Assembly: GCF_016595795.1 (NCBI RefSeq)
Contig: NZ_JAENHN010000037.1
Span: 124,001 to 188,000, forward strand
Reading direction: 5' to 3'
Length of the DNA stretch: 64,000 bases
DNA from: Clostridium yunnanense
Lineage (GTDB): Bacteria; Bacillota; Clostridia; Clostridiales; Clostridiaceae
The position numbers and the translations under genes are program-made. Positions 18,507 through 29,412 of the stretch are shown here, one piece after another. Position 1 is the stretch's first letter. Every line of letters starts with the position of its first letter. Below the pieces are notes generated by a model. The model worked only from the letters and a program-made list of their open reading frames with translations, was not told the origin of the DNA and searched no databases.

Positions 18507-19631
18507 CTAAAAATTAATCTTTTTCTTTCTCATACCAATATTTATAATTAAGGCTATAGACATCATAGTGGTTAGAAGTGAACTACCACCATAACTAACT
18601 AGCGGCAAAGTTATCCCTGTAATAGGCATTATTCCAATAGTCATTCCAACATTTTGTAATATCGCAAATAGAAAGTAAGATGCCATACCAACACAAATCA
18701 TTGATCCAAAAATATCTTTAGAAACCCTTGCTGTTCTTATTGTTCTATATACTATAATTCCGTAAAGTATAAGTAGAACTATAGCACCAATAGTCCCCCA
18801 ATGTTCCCCAATAACTGCAAAAATAAAATCAGTCTGCTTTTCTGGAACAAATTGACCTACATAACTAGTAGACGAATCTTGAGAAAACTTAAACCCAGTT
18901 CCAAAAAAACCACCTGAGCCTATACCAGTCATTGACTGCATTAATTGAAGACCAGATCCTAGCTCGTCCGCCTCTGGATTTAAGAATGATACAAGTCTTC
19001 TTTTTTGATAAGGCTCAATTAGACCTGAATTCCATAGCAAAATAATTCCAAAAACTAATGAAGTCAATCCTCCTAGGATAATTCTCATGTCTAGGCCTGC
19101 ACAGAAGAATATTCCAAGTACGATAAAGAAACAAACCATAGTCATCCCCATATCAGGCTGAATTACTATAAGTGCCACAGGAACTAATGTATATGCTGCT
19201 AGAATCATAAAGTTTTTAAGATTATTTACCTTCAGCTCCATCTCATCTAACTTTTTAGCTAACATAAATATGATAGCTACCTTAGCTAACTCTGAGGCTT
19301 GTATAGAAAATAATCCACCAACTTTTATCCAACCCCTAGCTCCATTTATAGTAGCTCCCATAAATCTAGTATAAATCAATAAAACTATGGATCCCCAATA
19401 TAATATAGGAGCAAATCCTCTAAGAATATTGTAATCTACAAGTAATATAAAATAGAGAACCACCAACGATACTCCGAACCACAGAAGCTGCTTCTTTGCA
19501 TCGGATACATCAGGTTTCATAGCTGCATAGATATTAACTATTCCAAATAATACTATTAAAATTGTTGCAATAAGGATACTAAAATCCATTTCTCTGAGAA
19601 GTTTAGTATCTAGCTTTAACCTTTTAAGCAT
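18507..19631 (-). CDS. rodA: Rod shape-determining protein RodA (SEDS glycosyltransferase)
   Basis: Integral-membrane peptidoglycan polymerase of the elongasome, working with PBP2 (mrdA, about 2.4 kb upstream). 374 residues with about ten hydrophobic helices, and family words such as GINPADELGSGLQLMQS-type loop (LNPEADELGSGLQLMQS), FIFAVIGEHWG and GITLPLVSYGGSS. RodA rather than FtsW/SpoVE is inferred from the linkage to mre and min genes and the length. The start follows GGAGG. A hairpin element separates it from minE. Confidence 0.9.
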   Translation of the reverse strand: MLKRLKLDTKLLREMDFSILIATILIVLFGIVNIYAAMKPDVSDAKKQLLWFGVSLVVLYFILLVDYNILRGFAPILYWGSIVLLIYTRFMGATINGARGWIKVGGLFSIQASELAKVAIIFMLAKKLDEMELKVNNLKNFMILAAYTLVPVALIVIQPDMGMTMVCFFIVLGIFFCAGLDMRIILGGLTSLVFGIILLWNSGLIEPYQKRRLVSFLNPEADELGSGLQLMQSMTGIGSGGFFGTGFKFSQDSSTSYVGQFVPEKQTDFIFAVIGEHWGTIGAIVLLILYGIIVYRTIRTARVSKDIFGSMICVGMASYFLFAILQNVGMTIGIMPITGITLPLVSYGGSSLLTTMMSIALIINIGMRKKKINF

Positions 19632-19692
19632 GGTACTACCTCCACAACTTTAGTTTTTAATAAATATCTTTAGTTAAATGTAAAGTTCTATA

Positions 19693-19787
19693 GATATATC
19701 ACTTCAAGCTAAAAACTATTTTCAAAAACACTCTGAGTCCTGAGCGGAGAATTTAAAAATATAAATTTTATTATGAAGTGGTACACC
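19693..19787. repeat. 95-bp hairpin element, copy C (inverted, degenerate)
   Basis: Right end ATTATGAAGTGGTACACC is the inverse of the left end of the copy at 56.8 kb; left end GATATATCACTTC. The central stem is eroded. It lies between rodA and minE. Confidence 0.7.
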
Positions 19788-19864
19788 CATAAGCGCATAT
19801 AAATATTATATCTTAAAAATTAAAAAATCTAAACTACAAAATAGTTAAAAAAACTACAAAATTC

Positions 19865-19902
19865 AATCCACATACTGCCATAATTCGTACAGTATGTGGA
19901 TT
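19865..19902 (-). terminator. minE terminator
   Basis: AATCCACATACTG / CAGTATGTGGATT, a perfect 13-bp stem with a 12-nt loop after the minE stop. Confidence 0.7.
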
Positions 19903-19924
19903 ATTTTAGTCATATATTTCTTTA

Positions 19925-20191
19925 TTATCTTCCTCTTACATTTTTTATAGGAATATTAGCTACTAGAGCAGGTGAGTCCCCATCCATTTCACCAGTTTTG
20001 GTTATTGTAATATCAATATCATCGCTATCGATTTCTACGTATTTTGAGATAACTTGAAGAATTTCTTGCTTTATATTTTCTAAGACTTCAGGCGCTAAGT
20101 CTCCTCTATCATGTATTAATATTAACTTCAATCTATCTTTTGCTACGTCCTTAGGTGTTGGCTTATTGGAAAACACTTTAAATAAATCCAT
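19925..20191 (-). CDS. minE: Cell division topological specificity factor MinE
   Basis: Drives MinCD oscillation by stimulating the MinD ATPase at the membrane. 88 residues: N-terminal MDLFKVFSNKPTPKDVAKDRLKLILIHDRG contains the membrane-targeting and MinD-contact regions, and the C-terminal half is the dimeric topology domain. 12 bases after minD. A MinE rather than DivIVA-only system is usual in clostridia but not in Bacillus. Confidence 0.95.
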   Translation of the reverse strand: MDLFKVFSNKPTPKDVAKDRLKLILIHDRGDLAPEVLENIKQEILQVISKYVEIDSDDIDITITKTGEMDGDSPALVANIPIKNVRGR

Positions 20192-20203
20192 TTACAACAC
20201 CTC

Positions 20204-21001
20204 CTACTTCTTTTTAAATAACTTTTTTAAAGAATTAAAGAAACCGCCCGCCTCGTTACTCAAATCCAAAAGTGGAACTTCTTCACCTGTTATTCTTTTT
20301 GCTATATTTCTAAACGCTTGTCCAGCAAATGCTTTTTCATCAAGTACTATTGGTTCTCCCTTATTAGTGGAAACTGTAATAGTTTTATCATCAGGCACAA
20401 TTCCAAGAAGCTTTACTGATAATGTTTCAATTATATCTGGAACATCTAGCATATCTCCTCTTTGAGTCATTTCATAATTTAATCTATTTACTATAACTTG
20501 ATGATCTTCTAACCCTTTAGCATCAAGTTTACCTATTACTCTATCAGCATCTCTAACAGATGTAATTTCAGGGTTTACAACAACTACTGCTCTATCTGCC
20601 CCTATTATTGCATTTTCAAAACCTTGTTCTATACCAGCAGGACAATCTATTAATACATAATCAAATTCTTCTTTAAGTTCATTTACAAGCTTTAACATCT
20701 GCTGTGTACTAATGTCGTTTTTATCTTTAGTTTGTGCTGTTGGTAGCAAAAATAAGTTAGAAAATCTCTTATCCTTTATTAATGCTTGCTTTGTTCTACA
20801 TCTATTTTCTATTACATCAATGATAGTATAAACTATTCTATTTTCTAATCCTAAAAGAACATCTAAATTTCTAAGACCTGTATCCCCATCTACCACTACT
20901 ACCTTTTTACCTAAAGCTGCCAGAGCTGTACCTATATTGGCAGTAGTTGTAGTCTTTCCAACTCCACCCTTGCCTGATGTTATCACTATTGAAACTCCCA
21001 T
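20204..21001 (-). CDS. minD: Septum site-determining ATPase MinD
   Basis: ParA-type ATPase that binds the membrane and recruits MinC. 265 residues. Deviant Walker A SGKGGVGKTTTT with signature K11 and catalytic K16, switch DCPAGIEQGF, and a C-terminal amphipathic membrane-targeting helix (FFNSLKKLFKKK). It lies 4 bases after minC and before minE. Confidence 0.97.
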   Translation of the reverse strand: MGVSIVITSGKGGVGKTTTTANIGTALAALGKKVVVVDGDTGLRNLDVLLGLENRIVYTIIDVIENRCRTKQALIKDKRFSNLFLLPTAQTKDKNDISTQQMLKLVNELKEEFDYVLIDCPAGIEQGFENAIIGADRAVVVVNPEITSVRDADRVIGKLDAKGLEDHQVIVNRLNYEMTQRGDMLDVPDIIETLSVKLLGIVPDDKTITVSTNKGEPIVLDEKAFAGQAFRNIAKRITGEEVPLLDLSNEAGGFFNSLKKLFKKK

Positions 21002-21005
21002 TTAC

Positions 21006-21650
21006 TTAATCCCTCCATGTACGTATGTATTTATTAGGTAAGTATGGCTCAACAACTATTTCCCCATCCTTAATCTTTGCTACTTCTGGATATGTAGGCT
21101 TTTCCCCTTCTGGAGATATTGTAATCAAGTTACTTATGCTTAAAATTTCAGGTTGAAGCATAAACGCTGCAATAATCGATTTTTTATTTCCATTGATTCC
21201 AGCATGCACTTGACCTTTTATACTGCCTAAAACTATTATATTTCCAGCTGCTGATACTTCAGCACCATTGTTTATATCACCTATAATAACTATATTCCCC
21301 GGGTAATTAATACTTTGACCACCTCTTACTGTTTTCCTTATAAATTTAGTTCTTCCTTCATATACCCCAGTAAAAGCTTTACTTTCTTTTTCTTCCTTCT
21401 CTTGGAATATACAATCCTTAATCATGATTTCATCAAAGAGAACATCTTTTAACCTTCTCATTTGCTTATCATTTATATGTTTCAAATCGGCAATAAAAGT
21501 CAGAGTTGCTCCCGCATAAAATTGTTTACCAGAATTTAGCCTCTCTAATAACTTTTCGAGCATTTCGTCAAAATCTTTAAACTTATCCATATTTATTAGG
21601 GCTATAATTCCTTCTCTGTTTCCTTTTATAAAAATACCCTCGTCTAACAT
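21006..21650 (-). CDS. minC: Septum site-determining protein MinC
   Basis: FtsZ polymerisation inhibitor, active when bound to MinD. Start at the ATG 5 nt after GGAGG (214 residues); the upstream TTG overlaps the ribosome site. N-terminal FtsZ-inhibiting domain to about 95 and C-terminal beta-helix at about 108-205, visible as [20 protein letters not shown] and [15 protein letters not shown]. First gene of minCDE. The leader contains repeat copy 3. Confidence 0.95.
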   Translation of the reverse strand: MLDEGIFIKGNREGIIALINMDKFKDFDEMLEKLLERLNSGKQFYAGATLTFIADLKHINDKQMRRLKDVLFDEIMIKDCIFQEKEEKESKAFTGVYEGRTKFIRKTVRGGQSINYPGNIVIIGDINNGAEVSAAGNIIVLGSIKGQVHAGINGNKKSIIAAFMLQPEILSISNLITISPEGEKPTYPEVAKIKDGEIVVEPYLPNKYIRTWRD

Positions 21651-21831
21651 AAAAACCTCCAAAGCCTACCCTACTTATGTTCTAATTCAACAACAACTGA
21701 TAAAAATCCTTTTTAAATGTATAAAATAATTATATCATCTACATGATATATATAAAGTTTTTTCTACAATTTAAATGCAAAATTTAATGCATATTAATAT
21801 AAATTATATTTTTTTGTAAAAAAAAGCCTCT

Positions 21832-22021
21832 AAAAAAGCCGCTGAAGCGACTTTGTTCAGTGAGCTTTTTTTTGCGCATCTGCCTTTTCTTAAGCGTATG
21901 TGAAGAATCTTACAGGCGACATAATTTTATTTTTACTGTTTATCCTAAATAACTGTTTTCACTCCTTAATATTACTAGGTTTACATATCAAAAAGTTTTA
22001 TATCTTCCCAAACAGTAAAAA
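21832..22021. repeat. Dispersed GCGCATCTGCC element, copy 3
   Basis: A-tract and GCCGCTGAAGCGAC hairpin (21837-21851), TTTGCGCATCTGCC core, AAGCGTATGTGAAGAATC, ACAGGCGAC, then a segment bounded by TTTTTACTGT (21930) / ACAGTAAAAA (22012). On the minus strand the hairpin reads GTCGCTTCAGCGGC then TTTTTT, a terminator form, about 180 bases upstream of minC. Confidence 0.85.
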
Positions 22022-22061
22022 GCACAATCTCAAAATAATCCTAATTATTTTAAGATTGTGC
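22022..22061 (-). terminator. Terminator after the PBP2 gene
   Basis: 18-bp stem with one mismatch (GCACAATCT-AAAATAAT arms), directly after the PBP2 stop and abutting repeat copy 3. Confidence 0.75.
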
Positions 22062-22069
22062 CAAACTAT

Positions 22070-24916
22070 TTATTTTAAGTTATCATCTTTAACATCTTCC
22101 AAAGGAGGATTTAAAGTATAGTTGAACATAGGTTGATAACTTGGGAACTGCTGCTTTATCTGATCTCTGAAATAAGTTTCATAAATAGCTCTTGCAACTG
22201 GAGCTCCCATATTACCTTGGTATCCATCATACATAACAACTGCTACCACTATCTGTGGATCATCAACTGGTGCAAAAGATACATACACAGAATAGTCACT
22301 TCTACCATACTCTTCTTCTTTATCCTTATAAGTAGCTGTCCCAGTTTTACCTGCTGTAAGAATAGGAAAACCTACAAAATGTATTCTTGCAGTACCTTCA
22401 TCAGTACCATTGTTAACCATCTGCATACCTTGCTTTATGGCAGCAAGATTTTCTGGTTTTATATCTATTTTCCCTAATACTTCAGGCTTATATTCTTTCA
22501 ACACATTACCACTGTTATCAGTGATTTTGTCAACAAGATGCGTCTTATATCTAGTTCCTCCATTAGCTATTGTAGATATATAGCTGGCAAGCTGAACCAA
22601 ACTAAAGTTATTAACACCTTGTCCTATAGATGCATTTACAAGCTCTGCAGGAGTATTTATAGCTCCATTTTTATCAAAGATAAATTGTTCCATAGCAATA
22701 ATAACAGTTTTCTGTGAATACTTTCTACCAGAATTATTGGCTTCTTTTATTCTATCACTGAATACCTTTGAATTAGTTTCTAAATCACTTAAAAGCTTAC
22801 TAAGTTTTGTTTCAAAACCATCAAGACTAATCTTGCTGTTAGTACTATTCTTCAACACATCTATTACTGCATCTTTTATTTTCTGCTTTGTTTCCTTTAA
22901 TTTATCATCGTCATCATCTTTAGCTTCTATGTCTAACGGAACAAAATTGTATCCTGTTCCATATGCTCCTTTTGATAGAAAGTCAACTAACTCATATCTT
23001 GAATAATATAAAGTTTGACTCTTAAAATATTCATAATTATAGGTTTGTCCAAAATTTTCACCTATTTCAATGCCAGTACTTCCTTTTTGATTACCTTTTG
23101 GATCAGTTCCCATACCAAGTTGCCATGCATATTTTGCTATACTATCAAGCGCTTGAGTATTTTGTCCATTCTTTACATACATTCTAACTCCCATTTCATA
23201 GTAATAGAAGTTACAAGAGACCGCAAGTGCTCTCTTTAAATCTACTATTCCATACTCATGTTCATCAGCCGGAGCCCAAGAACCTAATATTAATGGACGA
23301 GTATCAAAATATTTCTTACCGTATAGAGTTTCCTTAGGATTAACTACTCCCTCTTCTAAAGCCGCAAGAGATGTCAAAGGCTTAAAAGTTGATCCAGGAG
23401 GGATAAGTCCCTGAGTAGCATAATTATAAAACGGTTTAGGATACAAATCATATTTATCCTGTCTATTACCATTAGCATCCTTAGGGAATAGCTCATCAAT
23501 GGTTTTATTTAGATTATATTTCGATATAATCATCTTTCCATAAGCTTCATAGTCAGGGTTAAAAAACTGTTTTGACAATTCAGGAGTAAGCTTTCCTGGT
23601 TCTGAGAATATATTAGCATCAAAGCCTGGATTACTAGCCATAGCAAGAACTCTTCCAGTTTTTGCTTCTATAGCAACAACCGCTCCTCTTGTAGTATTAA
23701 AATCTCTAGCTATTGGAAATTGAGGGTCGTAAACTTGCGTTCTTACATACTCCATTCTCTCTTGTAATGATTTCTCGGCTGAGTATTGTATATTTTTATC
23801 TATACTCAAATGAACATCTTCACCAGGGCTTGGCTCAAGATCAAATAACTCTTCTGTTTTTCTACCTTGAGAATCAACCTTAATTGTAGTTCCTCCAGTA
23901 TTCCCCTTAAGCACTGATTCAAAAGCAGACTCTATTCCAGCTTTTCCTATAACATCTGTAGATACATCATAGCCTCTTTCTTCGTATCTGTCCTTTCTGC
24001 TGCTATCTATTGAAGCAACGTAACCAATTACGCTAGAAGCTAGATTATATTGGCCATAAGGATAGTATCTCATAGGCTCTAAAGCCACATCTACCCCTGG
24101 AAGACCAGTTAACTTTTGATAAAATATCGATGCAGTGTCCTTTTTTATGTTTGCTGCTATAGTAACAGGTTTAAAACCTGAAAAACTCTGCATCTTAATA
24201 GCATCTTTAACCAGCATATATCTTCTAATATCATTTATAGAAAATTTCTTTAAAAGCATTTCTGTTATTTCTTGTGCACTTAAGTTTTTATAAGTCTTTT
24301 TCTCAGCAGCTGTAGGATTTAACATATCATACATTTGATAAAACTTAACCATATAATAAAAGGTGTCTTTCGCACTTATCTTTACCAGTTCTTCATCAAT
24401 TTTACTTTCATCATCATCAGTAAGCTCTTGTTTACCTTTGAACAGCTTCTTCTTTATATCATCATTCATACCTCTATCTCTTTTGAATCTGATTTCTAAA
24501 GCTCTTTTACTGTCATCAGTTGAAACATTAAAATCAAAATATGGTTCACCTTTATCATTAATTTTAAGGTTTAAAGTATCTTGCTGAGAATCTTTATTCT
24601 CATCTAGAAGTTTAAACACTTGTTTCATTGTGGTATAAAAACTTTTAGATGAGTCATCAGTCTGAGTAAAGGTTAAAGTATACACCTGCTTATTAGTAGC
24701 TAAAAGATTACCTTGAGAATCATATATCTTACCTCTAGGTGCTTTTTCTGTAACTAATCTTCTTGAGCTAGTATTGGCTCTATCAGTATAGTCATCATAT
24801 TTAAAAATTTGCAAATATATAAGCCTTGCGACTATAGCTGAAAATATAATAAACATTATTACTATTACTACTGTATATCGATTCACTGTTTTCTTTTTCT
24901 TCTTAACGTTATTCAT
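22070..24916 (-). CDS. mrdA: Penicillin-binding protein 2 (elongasome transpeptidase)
   Basis: Membrane transpeptidase cross-linking side-wall peptidoglycan with RodA. Start at the ATG after AGGTGAT (948 residues). Membrane helix at about 15-36, PBP dimerisation domain with PRGKIYDSQGN, and transpeptidase domain with S509-T-F-K512 (PPGSTFKPL), an SCN motif and KTGTA. It is far longer than the ~600-700 residues of many PBP2s: charged insertions sit at about 85-250 and, with an Asp/Lys-rich run, near 670-760. Long PBP2s are seen in clostridia. It follows mreD by 12 bases. Confidence 0.92.
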   Translation of the reverse strand: MNNVKKKKKTVNRYTVVIVIMFIIFSAIVARLIYLQIFKYDDYTDRANTSSRRLVTEKAPRGKIYDSQGNLLATNKQVYTLTFTQTDDSSKSFYTTMKQVFKLLDENKDSQQDTLNLKINDKGEPYFDFNVSTDDSKRALEIRFKRDRGMNDDIKKKLFKGKQELTDDDESKIDEELVKISAKDTFYYMVKFYQMYDMLNPTAAEKKTYKNLSAQEITEMLLKKFSINDIRRYMLVKDAIKMQSFSGFKPVTIAANIKKDTASIFYQKLTGLPGVDVALEPMRYYPYGQYNLASSVIGYVASIDSSRKDRYEERGYDVSTDVIGKAGIESAFESVLKGNTGGTTIKVDSQGRKTEELFDLEPSPGEDVHLSIDKNIQYSAEKSLQERMEYVRTQVYDPQFPIARDFNTTRGAVVAIEAKTGRVLAMASNPGFDANIFSEPGKLTPELSKQFFNPDYEAYGKMIISKYNLNKTIDELFPKDANGNRQDKYDLYPKPFYNYATQGLIPPGSTFKPLTSLAALEEGVVNPKETLYGKKYFDTRPLILGSWAPADEHEYGIVDLKRALAVSCNFYYYEMGVRMYVKNGQNTQALDSIAKYAWQLGMGTDPKGNQKGSTGIEIGENFGQTYNYEYFKSQTLYYSRYELVDFLSKGAYGTGYNFVPLDIEAKDDDDDKLKETKQKIKDAVIDVLKNSTNSKISLDGFETKLSKLLSDLETNSKVFSDRIKEANNSGRKYSQKTVIIAMEQFIFDKNGAINTPAELVNASIGQGVNNFSLVQLASYISTIANGGTRYKTHLVDKITDNSGNVLKEYKPEVLGKIDIKPENLAAIKQGMQMVNNGTDEGTARIHFVGFPILTAGKTGTATYKDKEEEYGRSDYSVYVSFAPVDDPQIVVAVVMYDGYQGNMGAPVARAIYETYFRDQIKQQFPSYQPMFNYTLNPPLEDVKDDNLK

Positions 24917-24928
24917 TATTATCACCTA

Positions 24929-25429
24929 TTAATCTTTATTGAACTTCCACTGAACCTTCATATACTTCTTATTTGAAAATTTATATACTCTGTTATATAT
25001 TAAGAAAACTATAACCATATTGTAAGTTGCTGAAATAATCATAGGATATCCCAAAGGTATCTTAACCTTAGCTAAATACAATATAATCATAACAAATAAC
25101 AACTTGATTATCGATAGACAAAATGTTGATAAAACAGGTATTAGTCTCCTGTTCTTGAATATATTCTCACCAATAACAGCTGCCAAAATGCACAATAATA
25201 GATTTGCTAAAGCATTGATTCCATAATACTTATAGAAAAAAATATCCTGTAACAGTCCACTAAAAGCTCCAATTATAGTTGCTTCCCATCTTCCGTTTAC
25301 TACGGAAAAACAAATTGCAAAACACAATAATAGACTTGGAGTTCCATTAAATATTGAAAAGAAAGGGACAATACTGTTATCAAGAATTAATAAAATCAGG
25401 CATATAATTGCCAACACAACTCTTTTCAC
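24929..25429 (-). CDS. mreD: Rod shape-determining protein MreD
   Basis: Integral-membrane elongasome component. 166 residues with about five to six hydrophobic helices and the charged C-terminus KKYMKVQWKFNKD. Sequence is poorly conserved in this family; the call is supported by length, helix pattern (LPLDNSIVPFF-like start: LILDNSIVPFF) and position after mreC and before PBP2. Confidence 0.9.
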   Translation of the reverse strand: MKRVVLAIICLILLILDNSIVPFFSIFNGTPSLLLCFAICFSVVNGRWEATIIGAFSGLLQDIFFYKYYGINALANLLLCILAAVIGENIFKNRRLIPVLSTFCLSIIKLLFVMIILYLAKVKIPLGYPMIISATYNMVIVFLIYNRVYKFSNKKYMKVQWKFNKD

Positions 25430-25442
25430 CTATTCGTCCCCC

Positions 25443-26297
25443 TTAGTCTTTATATTTTATCTCTTCTTTATTTCCATCTGGTGGTATTACTACATATAAT
25501 TCTTCTAATTTGTTAAAATCTACAGAAGGCTTTATTATAGCACTTTTATTAACTTTAACTTTATCTTCTTCTACAGACACCACTGTTCCTATCTTTAAAT
25601 CCTTTGGATACATTCCACCAAGTCCTGTAGTTGTTATTATATCTCCTTTATTTATCTGAGAATTAATTGGAAGTAAGTCTAAAATTGCTAACGGTTCGTT
25701 ATCACTGTTTTTGTATCCCCTTACTATCCCTGAAATATCAGATTTGTCTACTTTTGCATGAGCCGCAAAGTTTAAATTGGTAAGCGTCTGTACCTTTGAC
25801 CAAGTTGAATTAGCTTCTACTACTTTTCCAACTAATCCTTCTGGTGCAATAACAATCATATCTTTAGCAATTCCAGCATTAGTTCCCTTACTTATTATAT
25901 ATCCATTAAGCGTACTTGAGTCTGATTTTGCTGTTATATATACACCTACATAATTATAGCTAGACTTTTGTTCTTTAAATTTAAGAATTCCTCTTAAATC
26001 ATCAACTTCACTCTTTAAACTTCCGTACTCTATTAACTTATTTTCAAGTTCTATATTCTTCTTCTTAAGCTCTTCATTTTCCTTTTTAACCTCGGAGAAG
26101 TTAACGAAAAAATCCAGTCCACCTTTAGCCTTATCTGCTAAGCTATAAGCTGCTTTTTGTATTGGATTAAGTGCAGTGCCTGCTCCACTGACAATAGGAT
26201 TACTTGAATCTCTTTTAACACTGTAAATAATTATAGCTAAAAAGCTAACTGACAGCACTATAATAGTTACTGCCAGTTTATTTCTGAGTAGCTTCAT
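25443..26297 (-). CDS. mreC: Rod shape-determining protein MreC
   Basis: Bitopic scaffold that links MreB to PBP2 outside the membrane. 284 residues: N-terminal membrane helix (about 8-25), a coiled coil near 65-100 (EVKKENEELKKKNIELENKL) and two beta-barrel domains with the conserved DLLPINSQINKGDIITTTGLGG block. It lies one base after mreB. Confidence 0.94.
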   Translation of the reverse strand: MKLLRNKLAVTIIVLSVSFLAIIIYSVKRDSSNPIVSGAGTALNPIQKAAYSLADKAKGGLDFFVNFSEVKKENEELKKKNIELENKLIEYGSLKSEVDDLRGILKFKEQKSSYNYVGVYITAKSDSSTLNGYIISKGTNAGIAKDMIVIAPEGLVGKVVEANSTWSKVQTLTNLNFAAHAKVDKSDISGIVRGYKNSDNEPLAILDLLPINSQINKGDIITTTGLGGMYPKDLKIGTVVSVEEDKVKVNKSAIIKPSVDFNKLEELYVVIPPDGNKEEIKYKD

Positions 26298-26298
26298 T

Positions 26299-28024
<1,726 letters not shown>

Positions 28025-28154
28025 TTGATAAACTCCTTTATCACTGCTTTAATAAATATAAAAACATATTTTTACCTCTCCTAATATAATAGAAGCTACA
28101 AAAATAGTTTTATAATTTAAAAGCTCTATCTTAATATCCTTCCCCATGCCCAAT

Positions 28155-28724
28155 TTATTTAACAATATCTCTCAAAATGTTTTTTAATTTGTTTAGAGGT
28201 AAGCCTACTACGTTATAATAGCAGCCTTCTATTTTCTCTACGAAAACACCTCCAAAGCCTTGAATTCCGTAAGAACCTGCTTTATCCATAGGTTCACCGG
28301 TATTTATGTACTCATCTATTTCTTCTTTCGACAATACAGAAAAAGTAACCTCTGTACATACGTAATCTGAGATTAACTTATTACTTTCAGTATTGATTAC
28401 TGTGATTCCTGAATATACCTGATGAGTTTTGCCACTTAGAGATTGTAACATCCTAAAGGCATCCCCCTTATCTTTAGGTTTCCCCAAAACCTTGTCTTCT
28501 AAACTTACAACTGTATCAGCTGCAATTATTATACTAGGTTTTTTTATGTCATTTCTTATATACTCTGCTTTACCAAGAGATAATTCTACAACATACTTCC
28601 CTACATCCCCTGTAAATGCAATGGAATCTTCATCAAAAGAAGATGGTATAACCTCGTACTCTTTAACCAATCTACTGAGAAGTTCTTTTCTCCTATCAGA
28701 AGCCGAAGCTAATATAAAATTCAA
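28155..28724 (-). CDS. maf: Maf family nucleoside triphosphate pyrophosphatase
   Basis: House-cleaning enzyme hydrolysing dTTP/UTP or modified nucleotides; overexpression blocks septation in Bacillus. 189 residues starting at TTG with an AGGA site 8-9 nt upstream. Motifs: ASASDRRKELL (6-16), IIAADTVV with catalytic D70, and GKPKDKGDAFRML. It is followed by radC and mreB. Confidence 0.93.
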   Translation of the reverse strand: MNFILASASDRRKELLSRLVKEYEVIPSSFDEDSIAFTGDVGKYVVELSLGKAEYIRNDIKKPSIIIAADTVVSLEDKVLGKPKDKGDAFRMLQSLSGKTHQVYSGITVINTESNKLISDYVCTEVTFSVLSKEEIDEYINTGEPMDKAGSYGIQGFGGVFVEKIEGCYYNVVGLPLNKLKNILRDIVK

Positions 28725-28735
28725 ATTATCACATC

Positions 28736-28996
28736 CTAATACCTTTTATATAGTATTATTGCCAATATAACTCCAATAATTGATAGAATATTTATTTTTA
28801 TACTCATACCGATTGTTAAAAGAAATACTTTTAAATCTAGTGCAACTGGCGTAGGCGTACCAATAGAATATGAAGTCTTTAAAAACTTTAGCGAACTAAA
28901 TTTATCACCTAAAATTTCTCCAGCTAGACTTCCTAATAATAAGCCTAAAAAGATAAAAAATATAAGCATACCAACGTTTTTAGAACCTGCCTTCAC
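28736..28996 (-). CDS. DUF4321 domain membrane protein
   Basis: 86-residue protein from the GTG 5 nt after GAGGTGGGGG; a longer reading from 29038 has no ribosome site. Two hydrophobic helices (about 9-27 and 55-80) with the intervening SYSIGTPTPVALDLKVF typical of DUF4321, a family found before maf in clostridia. Function unknown; location suggests a link to envelope growth or sporulation. Confidence 0.8.
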   Translation of the reverse strand: MKAGSKNVGMLIFFIFLGLLLGSLAGEILGDKFSSLKFLKTSYSIGTPTPVALDLKVFLLTIGMSIKINILSIIGVILAIILYKRY

Positions 28997-29314
28997 TGCT
29001 ACCCCCACCTCATTTTTACATCTTTTATAGTTTATCATTTAATAAATGTTATAACAAGGGTATTTGATTTTTTTTAAAGTTTTTTTATAATATTGGCAAA
29101 TTAAGTGAAAAGGTCCTCGTTCATGGTTTATTATCTTATACTTTCTCAGCAATATGGTTAAGAAAATATTAAAATTCTTGTATGTAATCGACTTCTTTAG
29201 AATATTTTTTTAAACATTCTATTAACAACCTTTCTTAATTGAAAAAAATATATTTAAATATCTAATTAAACCCAAAATCAACCTCCATTTATTTGTTAAA
29301 TAAAACATAAAAAT

Positions 29315-29400
29315 ATACCACTTCATTTTAGAAAATACATCTTAAAATTCAGAATTTCTTTCGAACCTTTTAAGTGTTTATTTCATAATGAAGTGGCTTA
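29315..29400. repeat. 95-bp hairpin element, copy D (shortened)
   Basis: TATACCACTTCATTTT / ATAATGAAGTGGCTTATA ends with an inner CTTAAAA...TTTTAAG stem at 29341-29373. It lies just after the SPOR gene stop, in an otherwise featureless 415-base gap before the DUF4321 gene start. Confidence 0.75.
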
Positions 29401-29412
29401 TATAATATTTTT

